From Bradyrhizobium jicamae (GTDB taxonomy: Bacteria; Pseudomonadota; Alphaproteobacteria; Rhizobiales; Xanthobacteraceae), in NCBI RefSeq assembly GCF_001440395.1, contig NZ_LLXZ01000229.1, forward strand, positions 1 through 42,726: a DNA stretch of 42,726 nt. Reading direction: 5' to 3'. Made by a program: the position numbers and the translations under genes. Shown one piece after another: positions 30,855 to 39,177 of the stretch (position 1 is the first letter of the stretch; each line of letters opens with the position of its first letter). The notes under the pieces are model-generated. The model saw nothing but the letters and a program-made list of their open reading frames with translations. It was not told where the DNA came from and searched no databases.

Positions 30855-32420
30855 CTACTCGGGCAGCCCCGCTTTCCGAAGACCCTCAATCAACAGCTTC
30901 GCGTTTGATGGCCCGCCGCGAGCAATCCACGAAGTTATTGTAAAGGAGGGATCGACCCCAAGCAGACGCGCCGCCGCCTCCCGGGCTTCCGCGCCACGTC
31001 CGAGATGGGCGAAAGCAGCCGCGAGACAGCGGTAAGCTGGCGAAAAGGAGGGGTTCTGACGTTGCGCTTTCTTCCCTGCGACGATGGCCTCATCAAAGCG
31101 ACCAAGCTCAATAAGGGCATACCCCATCCCGGCGAACGGATTGTGTAGCCGCGGGTCTACCGGGCTCATGCGAACGGCACGTTCAAAGCTCCGGATCGCT
31201 TCCTCCGGCAGCCCCGCAACCCAATAGACCCAGCCCCTGCCGTTCCATGCCTCTAATGAGTTTGGGTTGAGCGCGACAGCCCGGTCAGCCATTTCGATCT
31301 CAGTTTCACTATCGCCGACCATGAACGCCGAGACCAAGCAAGCCATTGCCAAGATTTCAGGATCACTATCATCCGCGCTTAGTGCTGAGCGAAGTAGCCG
31401 AACTGCTTCCTTGCGGTCGAATCGAGGATCGGCCGAATAGCCCAAAAGGACGTTGAGCGTGTGACAGTTGGCTGCGAGAGCAGCGACTAAGCCGAACCGA
31501 GGGTCTAGCTCCAAAGCGCGATGAGCCAGCCTAATCGCTTCGGCCATCCCCTCGCGGGTCGTCAGGTAATATTGCGGCAAGGCTCTGAGATAATAGTCAT
31601 AGGCGGAGAGGTTCTCCGGTCGCCTTCGCGCCGCCATTGCAATTTCTGTTTGAAACAGCTTCGGCTGAATGGCCGAGACAACGGCGACCGTCACTTCGTC
31701 CTGGAGAGCGAAAACGTCTATCAGGTCACGCTCGAACCTGTCCGCCCAGATGTGCGCGCCCGTCACGGCATCAACCAACTGTCCAGCGATGCGAACTTTT
31801 CCGCACGCCTTGCGCACAGACCCCTCAAGGACGTAGCGCACGCCAAGCCTCCGTCCGACTTCCTTGATATCGACCACTCGCCCCTTGAAAGTGAAACTCG
31901 AATTTCGCGCGATCACGAACAACCACTTGAAACGCGAAAGCGCCGTAGTGATCTCTTCAACCATTCCGTCCGCGAAGTATTCCTGTTCGGGATCGCTGGA
32001 CATGTTCTGGAATGGCAACACGGCGACGGAGGGCTTGTCAGGGAGCGAGGGATTGGGCAGATCAACTGGACTATCGGTAGCTGCCGCGCCAGGGGGCCCC
32101 TGCGCTTCCCGTACCTGTCCGACGAAACGGAAGCCCTTGCGCGGCAGTGTTTTGATAAGGCGTTGTCCCTCACCGGAATCTCCGATCGCGCTTCGGGCGA
32201 CATTCAGGCGGGTAGTGAGCGCTGCATCCGACACGCTGCGGCCATTCCAAATGGCGTTGATGAGGTCGTCTTTGCTGACAACGCGCTCCCTGTTACGGAT
32301 CAAATAGTCCAGCAGGTCGAATACCTGTGGCGCGATGGAGACAACGTTCGCCCCGCGATACAGCTCGCGGCGGTCGGTATCTAATGAGTAGTCCTCAAAG
32401 AGATAGCGCAAGCTGCCCAT
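30855..32420 (-). CDS. Winged-helix regulator with TolB-like and TPR domains (CadC type)
   Basis: The product has 521 residues. An OmpR/PhoB-type winged helix spans about 5-100 (VFDLLDYLIRNRERVVSKDD, then IKTLPRKGFRFVG). A TolB-N-like domain spans about 128-245 (VAVLPFQNMSSDPEQEYFAD, then GVRYVLEGSVRKACGKVRIA). TPR repeats fill about 260-510 (ALNPNSLEAWNGRGWVYWVA and others). No membrane helix separates the parts, so unlike CadC it is likely soluble. Codon use is visibly less GC-biased at third positions than in neighbours, which may mean later acquisition. It is convergent with the sigma-factor gene. The signal is unknown. Confidence 0.85.
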   Translation of the reverse strand: MGSLRYLFEDYSLDTDRRELYRGANVVSIAPQVFDLLDYLIRNRERVVSKDDLINAIWNGRSVSDAALTTRLNVARSAIGDSGEGQRLIKTLPRKGFRFVGQVREAQGPPGAAATDSPVDLPNPSLPDKPSVAVLPFQNMSSDPEQEYFADGMVEEITTALSRFKWLFVIARNSSFTFKGRVVDIKEVGRRLGVRYVLEGSVRKACGKVRIAGQLVDAVTGAHIWADRFERDLIDVFALQDEVTVAVVSAIQPKLFQTEIAMAARRRPENLSAYDYYLRALPQYYLTTREGMAEAIRLAHRALELDPRFGLVAALAANCHTLNVLLGYSADPRFDRKEAVRLLRSALSADDSDPEILAMACLVSAFMVGDSETEIEMADRAVALNPNSLEAWNGRGWVYWVAGLPEEAIRSFERAVRMSPVDPRLHNPFAGMGYALIELGRFDEAIVAGKKAQRQNPSFSPAYRCLAAAFAHLGRGAEAREAAARLLGVDPSFTITSWIARGGPSNAKLLIEGLRKAGLPE

Positions 32421-32586
32421 CCCTTAAGCAGGCTTCAGCCGGCTTCCGGTCGTACGTGAGCGCGCTCCGGCAACGCTTGGAACCCAAGAGTAAGCCGCCG
32501 GTGAGGAAAATGTAAGTCGCATGTCAAGCGTGCCCTTGCCTTGGCACCCTAATCTGAGCGGGAACACACTCAGGGGAGATGCCGTG

Positions 32587-32829
32587 ATGAGCACGACCTA
32601 TGGTGCAACAGGGCCGGGTCTGACCGCCGCATTGGCGCGGCGCGCCTCCACCTTTTTCGAGAGATGTTGGGGTGCGTTTCAGGAACGACGCGAACGCCAG
32701 AGATTACAAGCTACCTTGAACGACCTAAGTGACAGGGAGCTGATGGATATCGGCGCTACACGCGGCGAGATTGATTACATCGCCTCGAACCAAGATATCG
32801 ACCCACGAGGCATTCGGTCCGCAGGATGA
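32587..32829 (+). CDS. DUF1127-domain protein
   Basis: The product has 80 residues from ATG 32587 (GGGGAG about 10 nt upstream; the frame is open back to 32521). The C-terminal half has the DUF1127 signature: ERQRLQATLNDLSDRELMDI, then GATRGEIDYIA. Members in alphaproteobacteria are small, arginine-rich and linked to RNA turnover, phosphate or stress responses. The upstream half is an unrelated short linker (AALARRASTFFERCWGAFQE). It stands alone, divergent from the wHTH-TPR gene. Confidence 0.8.
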   Translation: MSTTYGATGPGLTAALARRASTFFERCWGAFQERRERQRLQATLNDLSDRELMDIGATRGEIDYIASNQDIDPRGIRSAG

Positions 32830-33031
32830 ACGTCTGATATCCGGCACCGATGGACGCCGGAAACTGGACACGACCGGGTGCACGATTTCGCAGGCTGACT
32901 TCCGATACGGGTCAAAAGCGTCGTTCTGATCGTGGTCCGGCCACTTCGGGTATACCCCGAATTACTGACATCCTCAGAACCGGTTGGCATGTCTCATCAC
33001 ACGCTATAATCGCTTCGTCCGCTGCGGCGCT

Positions 33032-33066
33032 AAGCAATCCATTTCCGAATGAGAGGCGGATTGCTT
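33032..33066. repeat. Degenerate REP-like hairpin
   Basis: AAGCAATCC (33032-33040) and GGATTGCTT (33058-33066) pair perfectly around a 17-nt loop. The bases after it read CGCTTCGCTCGCAATTACGG, holding the GCGAAGCG core on the other strand. It lies between the DUF1127 and amidase genes. Nothing else is seen in 32830-33096. Confidence 0.45.
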
Positions 33067-33096
33067 CGCTTCGCTCGCAATTACGGCGGTTACAAA

Positions 33097-33882
33097 CTAC
33101 CTCGCCGCCACTGTCGTCATCGCGTCCGCCGGCAGGCTCGCCAGCAGCGCGTGCAGCGTGCTCATGGTCGAGTGGTCGGCGATGCCGTCGACGCGCGCGG
33201 GGCGGAAGTGGCGCTGGAAGGCCGTGACCACTTCCATGGTCGGGCCGTCGAACTTGCCGTGGATCGGAATGGCGTAGCCGTATTTGGCGAGCGCCGCCTG
33301 CATGTTGGCGACATCGTCGCTGATGATGCCGAGCTTGAGCGTTTCGCCGCGCACGATCGGCGCCGGCTGCACCCAATGGCCGACGCCGGAATTGGCCAGC
33401 AAGTGCCACGGGAATTTTTCGCCGGGATCCTTCTTGCGCGCAGGTGCTACGTCGGAATGCGCGAGCACGCGATGCGCGGCGATCTTGCGGCGGAGCATGA
33501 TGCCACGGCACAGCGCGATCACGGCGGCGATCTGGCGCGACGGGAAATCCGGATAGCCCCAGTCGTGACCGCGGTTGATGATCTCGACCCCGATCGAGCA
33601 GGAATTGATGTCGTCCTCACCGGCCCAGGAGGAGACGCCGGCGTGCCAGGCGCGCTTGGCTTCCGGCACGCTCTGCACGATGCGACCGTCTTCCAGCACG
33701 ATGTAATGCGCGGAGACGTCGGTGCCAGGAGTGCAGAGCTGGGCGATCGCGCCTTCCACATCCGGCATGCCGGTGTAGTGCAGCAGGATCATGTCGGCGA
33801 CGCGGCCGTTGTTGCGGTCGCCATGGTTCGGCGAGGGGATGACGTCGGAAGCGATCGAGGAATCGGGGGTAAAGGTCTTCAT
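33097..33882 (-). CDS. AmpD-like N-acetylmuramoyl-L-alanine amidase with peptidoglycan-binding domain
   Basis: ATG 33882 gives 261 residues (MKTFTPDSSIASDVIPSPNH). An ATG at 33963 would add 27 unconserved residues. The amidase_2 domain covers about 20-170: zinc-site residues include His35 in LLHYTGMPDVE, His142 in VLAHSDVAPARKKDPGEKFP and Asp152 in the same stretch, with Glu100 in SIGVEIINRGHDWG. A PG_binding_1 domain follows (about 182-245; VANMQAALAKYGYAIPIHGK). There is no signal peptide, so it is probably a cytoplasmic recycling amidase, though the binding domain is more typical of exported forms. It is divergent from the dcw cluster. Confidence 0.88.
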   Translation of the reverse strand: MKTFTPDSSIASDVIPSPNHGDRNNGRVADMILLHYTGMPDVEGAIAQLCTPGTDVSAHYIVLEDGRIVQSVPEAKRAWHAGVSSWAGEDDINSCSIGVEIINRGHDWGYPDFPSRQIAAVIALCRGIMLRRKIAAHRVLAHSDVAPARKKDPGEKFPWHLLANSGVGHWVQPAPIVRGETLKLGIISDDVANMQAALAKYGYAIPIHGKFDGPTMEVVTAFQRHFRPARVDGIADHSTMSTLHALLASLPADAMTTVAAR

Positions 33883-34121
33883 GTCGGCGTTGGCCCTGGG
33901 TACGGGAAGGGCGCGTTGACGCCTCGAATCATTACCAGCAGATGCGAACGAACCAGTAGTCATTTTTTAAACCCAAACGGGGCGGCAGAGCGGCAACATC
34001 GTGGTTCAAACGGCAATATCATTTACTGGTCGTTTACGTTAGGCGCGGCGCAATTGCCCGCCGAGTTCCACCTCGCATTTTGACCATGGTGTGTGCAAGG
34101 CGCATCACCATTTTCCACCGC

Positions 34122-34221
34122 CTAGAGCTTCGGTTCTGATTGAATCAGAACCGAACCTCCAGATTCTTGTTTTGACGCGTTTTCTTCACGCGAACCGGTA
34201 CCCACTTCGCTCGAAAACGCT
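34122..34221. repeat. Dispersed repeat with a perfect hairpin
   Basis: The first half is a perfect 12-bp hairpin, TTCGGTTCTGAT-TGA-ATCAGAACCGAA (34129-34155). The second half (GACGCGTTTTCTTCACGCGA, on through CTTCGCTCGAAAACGCT) matches the copy at 1410-1484. It is an intergenic element of the sort found repeatedly in Bradyrhizobium. It sits 300 bp upstream of rsmH. Confidence 0.8.
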
Positions 34222-34230
34222 TTGGAATAC

Positions 34231-34529
34231 ACACAAAACCTGTCGGGGATCATCAACGCTTTCTTAACGCTAAGTGTCGTTACTAAGTGGTGAAGAGCCG
34301 AACCGGGTTGGGGACGGCCGAGGCCCTGTTTCACGCTCGAAATGCCATGGCAACCCAGCAAATTCCGTCTGGAAATGAGCGGGCGCGCGGCGGGGCGAGA
34401 AGCGGTAGTCGCGCGGGGGCGCGGCCCTTTGGTCGGAAAAGCCCGGCGAAGCGCAGAGATTCGAGGCGCAATGGGCCGGATCGCGTCCAGTTTTCATATC
34501 GCAGGCTGGAAAACGCCAGGGGACGGCGC
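34231..34529 (+). promoter_or_regulatory. Leader region of the dcw cluster, open in the rsmH frame
   Basis: This stretch likely holds the main dcw promoter. A small inverted repeat, TAACG-CTAAGTGT-CGTTA (34265-34282), lies near its start. From GTG 34287 or ATG 34347 the frame runs without stops into rsmH, coding a very basic stretch (ARGGARSGSRAGARPFGRKS and beyond). I place the rsmH start at 34530 because similarity begins there. No mraZ gene is present between the amidase and rsmH. The region 33964-34121 upstream shows no gene. Confidence 0.4.
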
Positions 34530-35525
34530 ATGAGTCCGTCTGCGCCGCGCCACATCTCGGTGCTCGGCCGCGAGGCGGTCGAGATGCTCAATCCCAGGGA
34601 TGGCGGCATCTATGTCGACGCCACCTTTGGCGCCGGGGGGTACAGCCGCGCCATCCTCACGGTGGCGGGAACACAGGTCATCGGCATCGACCGCGACCGG
34701 TCAGCGGTTACCGGCGGGTTCGATCTGGTGGAAGAGTCCGAGGGACGGCTGACCCTGGTCGAGGACCGGTTCTCCAACCTTGCGGAAGTCTGCGCAGGCC
34801 AAGGCATCGCTGCAGTGGATGGCGTCGTGATGGACGTCGGCGTTTCCTCGATGCAGCTCGATCAGGCCGAGCGCGGTTTCTCGTTCCGGCTCGGCGGTCC
34901 GCTCGACATGCGGATGGGACACGATGGCCCGACCGCGGCGGATGTGGTGGCGAAGGCCTCCGAGGCCGATCTCGCCAATATCATCTATATCTTCGGCGAG
35001 GAGCGCCATTCCCGCGCCGTGGCGCGCGCGATCGTGGCGGCGCGAAAAGAGGCGCCGGTCACGACGACACAGGCGCTGGCCGATATCGTAGGCCGAGTGG
35101 TGCGCTCCAAGCCGAACGAGATTCATCCGGCGACGCGCACGTTCCAGGGCTTGCGGATCTTCGTCAACGCCGAGCTCGACGAACTGCATCTGGCGCTTTC
35201 CGCGGCCGAACGTGTGCTGAAGCCCGGCGGGCGGCTGGTGGTGGTGTCGTTCCATTCGCTGGAAGACCGCATTGTCAAGGATTTCTTCAACGCGCGCAGC
35301 AAGACCGGCGGTGGCTCGCGGCATTTGCCCGAAGTGGCGCAGGCGGCGCCGAGCTTTCAGATCCTGACCAAGCGTCCGGTTACGCCAACGGACGCCGAAG
35401 TGGCTGCCAATCCGCGCGCGCGGTCCGCCAAGCTGCGCGCGGCCGAACGCACCACGGCGCCCCCGCATGCGGCGGATCGCTTGCCCGCATGGCCCGTTCT
35501 CGCCGACGTGATGAGGGGAGGCTGA
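34530..35525 (+). CDS. rsmH: 16S rRNA (cytosine(1402)-N4)-methyltransferase
   Basis: The product has 331 residues from ATG 34530 (MSPSAPRHISVLGREAVEML; AGGGGA 8 nt upstream). It methylates N4 of C1402 in the ribosomal P site. The SAM site is VDATFGAGGYSRAI (29-42), with Asp54 in GIDRDRSAV. Other family blocks are VDGVVMDVGVSSMQLDQAER, FRLGGPLDMRMG, NAELDELHLAL and VSFHSLEDRIVKDFF. It heads the dcw cluster; ftsL follows after 3 bp. An in-frame 5' extension is discussed under the leader. Confidence 0.96.
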   Translation: MSPSAPRHISVLGREAVEMLNPRDGGIYVDATFGAGGYSRAILTVAGTQVIGIDRDRSAVTGGFDLVEESEGRLTLVEDRFSNLAEVCAGQGIAAVDGVVMDVGVSSMQLDQAERGFSFRLGGPLDMRMGHDGPTAADVVAKASEADLANIIYIFGEERHSRAVARAIVAARKEAPVTTTQALADIVGRVVRSKPNEIHPATRTFQGLRIFVNAELDELHLALSAAERVLKPGGRLVVVSFHSLEDRIVKDFFNARSKTGGGSRHLPEVAQAAPSFQILTKRPVTPTDAEVAANPRARSAKLRAAERTTAPPHAADRLPAWPVLADVMRGG

Positions 35526-35528
35526 CCG

Positions 35529-35921
35529 ATGCGGATCATCCACTTCCTCGTCATCGGCGTGCTGGTGTTCGCGGCCGCCTATGTCTACCGGATCAAGATG
35601 GAATCGACCTCGCGCGTCGAGCGCGTGCTGCGGCTGAACGCGGAAATTCGCGAGCAGCGCGACGCCATCGCGGCGCTGCGCGCGGAATGGGCCAAGCTCG
35701 ATGCGCCGCTGCGGCTGCAGGGTCTGGCCGAGCGCCATCTCGGGCTGAAGCCGCTGGTCGCCACGCAATATGACCAGCTGAAGAATCTGCCAGAACGGCC
35801 GCCGGCCTTTGCCCGGCCGGGCGCGCCCGATCCGATCGGCGCGATGATCAACACCATCGAGGCTGCTGCCGAGGCGCCGCCCACGACCGGCTCCGTGCCG
35901 GCAGCGGGAGATAAGCAATGA
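35529..35921 (+). CDS. ftsL: Cell division protein FtsL
   Basis: The product has 130 residues: a short cytoplasmic start, one membrane helix (about 4-22; IIHFLVIGVLVFAAAYVYRI), a periplasmic leucine-rich coiled coil (about 32-62; VERVLRLNAEIREQRDAIAA) and a Pro-rich tail. The position between rsmH and ftsI and the topology make the call. FtsL joins FtsB and FtsQ in the divisome and activates FtsWI. Its stop overlaps the ftsI start as ATGA, so the two are translationally coupled. Confidence 0.92.
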   Translation: MRIIHFLVIGVLVFAAAYVYRIKMESTSRVERVLRLNAEIREQRDAIAALRAEWAKLDAPLRLQGLAERHLGLKPLVATQYDQLKNLPERPPAFARPGAPDPIGAMINTIEAAAEAPPTTGSVPAAGDKQ

Positions 35922-37672
35922 CCGGCCGCGCGCTGACCCATACGAAGAGAAAGCCTGCGGAACCGTGGCGGCAGCGCTTGATCCGCAGCCTGCTTTACGG
36001 GCGCAATGTCGATCGCGCCGCCAAGGCGCGGGCGCGTGTCGGCCTTGCGATCCTGCTGTTTGCGGCGGTCTATGCAGTGCTGGCCGGACGTCTTGTGATG
36101 TTTGCGGTCGGCGCCGACAGCCACGGCGCGCGCCGCGCCGCCTCGCAGGACGCGATCGCGACCGCGCGGCCCGACATCGTCGACCGCAACGGCGAGGTGC
36201 TGGCGACCGACGTCAAGGCGCCGAGCCTGTTCGGCGAACCCCGGCGCATCATCGACAAGGACGAGGCGATCGAACTGCTGACCGCGGCGCTGCCGGACCT
36301 CGATACCGCGGAGGCGCGCGCGCGCCTGTCATCACGCAAGGGCTTTGTCTGGCTGAAGCGCGAGATCTCGCCGAAGCAGCAGCATGACATCCACAAGCTC
36401 GGCATTCCCGGCATCGGCTTCCTGCGCGAGAACAAGCGCGTCTATCCGACGGGTGCTGCGGTCGCGCATCTGATCGGCCTCGTCAACATCGACAACCAGG
36501 GCATCGCCGGGATGGAGAAGTGGCTGGACAATAACGGTCTGGCCGACCTGCACCGCGCCGGCTTCGCCACCGATCGCCTGCAGAAGCCGGTGGAATTGTC
36601 GATTGATCTCCGCGTCGAGCACGCGCTGCGCGACGAGTTGTTGAAGGCGAAGGAGAAGTACAAGGCCAAGGCGGCTTCCGGCCTCGTCTCCAACGTCAGG
36701 ACCGGCGAAATCGTCGCCCTGGTGTCGCTGCCGGATTTCGATCCGAACAATCCGAAGGAAGCGCACGATCCCGAGCGCATCAACCGCCTGACCACGGGCG
36801 TGTTCGAGATGGGCTCGACCTTCAAGGCGCTGACGTTGGCGATGGCGCTGGATTCCGGCAAGGCCAACCTCAACACGCTCTATGACGGGCGCGGCGCGCT
36901 GAAGTTCGGCAAGTTCACCATTCACGACACCCATCCGGTCGGCCGCAACATCACGCTGGCGGAGGTGTTCACCTTCTCCTCCAACGTCGGCGCGGCCAAG
37001 ATCGCGCTGGCGCAGGGCGTGGAAGCGCACAAGGCGTTCCTGAAGAAGCTCGGCCAGATGGACCGCTTGCGCACCGAACTGCCGGAGAGCGCGTCGCCGA
37101 TCGTGCCGAAGCGCTGGGGCGAGCTCAACACCATCACGGCGTCGTTCGGCCACGGCATCGCGGTGGCGCCGCTGCAGGCGGTGATGGGCATCAATGCCTG
37201 CATCAATGGCGGTCTTTTGATTCCCCCGACCTTCCTGAAGCGGTCGGAAGAGGAGGCGAGGGCCATCGCCAAGAAGGTGCTCCGGACCGAAACCTCCGAG
37301 AAGATGCGCTACCTGATGCGGCTGAACGCCGAGATCGGAACCGCCAAGAAGGCCGACGTGAAGGGCTACTATATCGGCGGCAAGACCGGCACCTCGGAAA
37401 AGGTGGTCAACGGCCGCTATTCCAAGAAACAGGTGCTGAACTCCTTCACCGCCATCATCCCTGCCGACAATCCGCAATATCAGCTTCTGGTCATGCTGGA
37501 CGAGCCGAAGGCGCTGCCGGAAACCCATGGCTTCATCACCTCGGGCTGGAACGCGGTGCCGACCGGCGGCAAGGTGATTGCCCGTATCGGACCGCTCTTG
37601 GGCGTCGAGCCGCGGTTCGATCTGCCGCCGTCCGACCGCCTTATTCTTGCGGCATCGAGGACAACCCAGTAA
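35918..37672 (+). CDS. ftsI: Septal peptidoglycan transpeptidase (PBP3)
   Basis: The product has 584 residues. A basic cytoplasmic tail precedes one membrane helix (about 47-66; ILLFAAVYAVLAGRLVMFAV). The pedestal domain opens with ARPDIVDRNGEVLATDVKAP. The transpeptidase domain has SxxK at Ser300-Lys303 (GSTFKAL), SxN at Ser354-Asn356 (FSSNVG) and KTG at 489-491 (GGKTGTSEKV), all intact. It crosslinks septal peptidoglycan with FtsW and is a beta-lactam target. It overlaps ftsL by 4 bp, and murE follows after 47 bp. Confidence 0.95.
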   Translation: MTGRALTHTKRKPAEPWRQRLIRSLLYGRNVDRAAKARARVGLAILLFAAVYAVLAGRLVMFAVGADSHGARRAASQDAIATARPDIVDRNGEVLATDVKAPSLFGEPRRIIDKDEAIELLTAALPDLDTAEARARLSSRKGFVWLKREISPKQQHDIHKLGIPGIGFLRENKRVYPTGAAVAHLIGLVNIDNQGIAGMEKWLDNNGLADLHRAGFATDRLQKPVELSIDLRVEHALRDELLKAKEKYKAKAASGLVSNVRTGEIVALVSLPDFDPNNPKEAHDPERINRLTTGVFEMGSTFKALTLAMALDSGKANLNTLYDGRGALKFGKFTIHDTHPVGRNITLAEVFTFSSNVGAAKIALAQGVEAHKAFLKKLGQMDRLRTELPESASPIVPKRWGELNTITASFGHGIAVAPLQAVMGINACINGGLLIPPTFLKRSEEEARAIAKKVLRTETSEKMRYLMRLNAEIGTAKKADVKGYYIGGKTGTSEKVVNGRYSKKQVLNSFTAIIPADNPQYQLLVMLDEPKALPETHGFITSGWNAVPTGGKVIARIGPLLGVEPRFDLPPSDRLILAASRTTQ

Positions 37673-37719
37673 GGCGTAGGATCAGGCGCGCCCGACTGCG
37701 CCGGCCGGACTGGAACAAG

Positions 37720-39177
37720 ATGAAACTTCGCGACCTCTTCAGCGATGACGCTGCGATCGAGCCGCAGGCGGAAGCTGTTGATGTGAAAGGCCTCAGCGTC
37801 GACAGCCGCGCCGTGAAGCCGGGCGATTTGTTCTTTGCGCTGGCGGGCAGCAAGACCGATGGCTCGCGCTTCATCGATGCGGCGATACAGGCTGGCGCGG
37901 TTGCGATAGCCGGCGATCGTCCTTCCCAGGCTGGCCGCGTGCCCTTTGTCGTCACGCCAAATCCGCGCCGCGCACTGGCGCTGGCGGCCGCAACGTTCTA
38001 TCCGCGGCAGCCCGCGACAACAGCGGCGGTGACCGGGACCAGCGGCAAGACCTCGGTGGCGGCGTTTACACGCCAGATCTGGGAACGGCTCGGGCACGTT
38101 TCCGCCAGCATCGGCACCATCGGGCTGGTGTCCCCAAAACGCACCGTCTACGGCTCGCTGACGACGCCGGACCCGATCGCGCTGCATAAGCAACTCGACG
38201 AGATCACGGGCGACGGCGTCACGCATCTGGCCTTCGAGGCATCCTCGCACGGGCTCGACCAGTTCCGCCTCGATGGCGTCCGCATCGCCGCCGGCGGCTT
38301 CACGAACCTGTCGCGCGACCATATGGATTATCATCCCGATGAGGCGCATTACCTCGCGGCCAAGCTGCGGCTGTTCCGCGACCTGATCGCGCCTGATGGC
38401 GCAGCCGTGATCTCGGCCGATCATGATTGCTCGCCACAAGTGATCGAGGCGGCGCGGACGCGCGGTTTGCGGGTCATCGCCGTCGGCGGCAATGCCGATG
38501 GTGACGGCGAAGGTATCCGCCTCGTCGGTGCCAGCGTCGAAGGATTTGCGCAGAACCTTGCACTGGAACATCGCGGACGCAATTACACGATCAGGCTGCC
38601 GCTGGTCGGCGAATTCCAGATCGAGAATGCGCTGGTGGCTGCGGGGCTCGCGATCGGCACCGGTAGCGATCCCTCAGCGGTGTTCGCCGCGCTCGAACAT
38701 CTCGAAGGCGCCAAGGGGCGGCTGGAGTGGGTCGGTGAACACAATGGCGCGCCGATTTTCGTCGATTACGCGCACAAGCCGGACGCGCTGGCGAAGTCGC
38801 TGCAGGCGCTGCGGCCCTATGCGAAACGCAAGCTGATCGTCATCTTCGGCGCCGGCGGCGACCGGGATGCGGGAAAACGCCCGATCATGGGCGCGATCGC
38901 GGCCGAGAATGCCGATCAGGTCATCGTCACCGACGACAATCCGCGCAGCGAAAATCCGGCTGCGATCCGCGCCGCCATTCTGGCCGCGGCGAAGGGCGCA
39001 ACCGATATCGGCGATCGCACCGAGGCGATCAAGGCAGGGATCGCGGCGCTGCGGCCCGGCGATGCGCTGTTGATCGCCGGCAAGGGCCATGAGACCGGCC
39101 AGATCGTCGGCGACAAGGTCTTGCCGTTCAGTGATCATGAGGCGGTGGCGGCCGCACTCGCAGCGAGGGTGGTATGA
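37720..39177 (+). CDS. murE: UDP-MurNAc-tripeptide synthetase (meso-DAP adding)
   Basis: The product has 485 residues. It adds the third residue to UDP-MurNAc-L-Ala-D-Glu. The ATP site is GTSGKTSVAAF (Lys110). DSRAVKPGDLFFAL (residues 28-41) binds UDP. THLAFEASSHGLDQFRLDGV is the family's carboxylated-Lys region. The DNPRSE motif (406-411) is the meso-diaminopimelate signature, so DAP and not lysine is added, as expected for a Gram-negative. The stop overlaps the murF start as ATGA. The start follows GGACTGGAACAAG with no strong ribosome site. Confidence 0.96.
   Translation: MKLRDLFSDDAAIEPQAEAVDVKGLSVDSRAVKPGDLFFALAGSKTDGSRFIDAAIQAGAVAIAGDRPSQAGRVPFVVTPNPRRALALAAATFYPRQPATTAAVTGTSGKTSVAAFTRQIWERLGHVSASIGTIGLVSPKRTVYGSLTTPDPIALHKQLDEITGDGVTHLAFEASSHGLDQFRLDGVRIAAGGFTNLSRDHMDYHPDEAHYLAAKLRLFRDLIAPDGAAVISADHDCSPQVIEAARTRGLRVIAVGGNADGDGEGIRLVGASVEGFAQNLALEHRGRNYTIRLPLVGEFQIENALVAAGLAIGTGSDPSAVFAALEHLEGAKGRLEWVGEHNGAPIFVDYAHKPDALAKSLQALRPYAKRKLIVIFGAGGDRDAGKRPIMGAIAAENADQVIVTDDNPRSENPAAIRAAILAAAKGATDIGDRTEAIKAGIAALRPGDALLIAGKGHETGQIVGDKVLPFSDHEAVAAALAARVV

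Noticed and set aside
32545..32565. TTGGCACCCTAATCTGAGC as a possible sigma-54 promoter before the DUF1127 gene
   Set aside because: TGGCAC is present, but the -12 TTGC element is not matched at the required spacing.
34701..35918. Long minus-strand frame (405 codons) opposite rsmH and ftsL
   Set aside because: It is the antisense of clear dcw genes and arises from high GC content; it has no family features.
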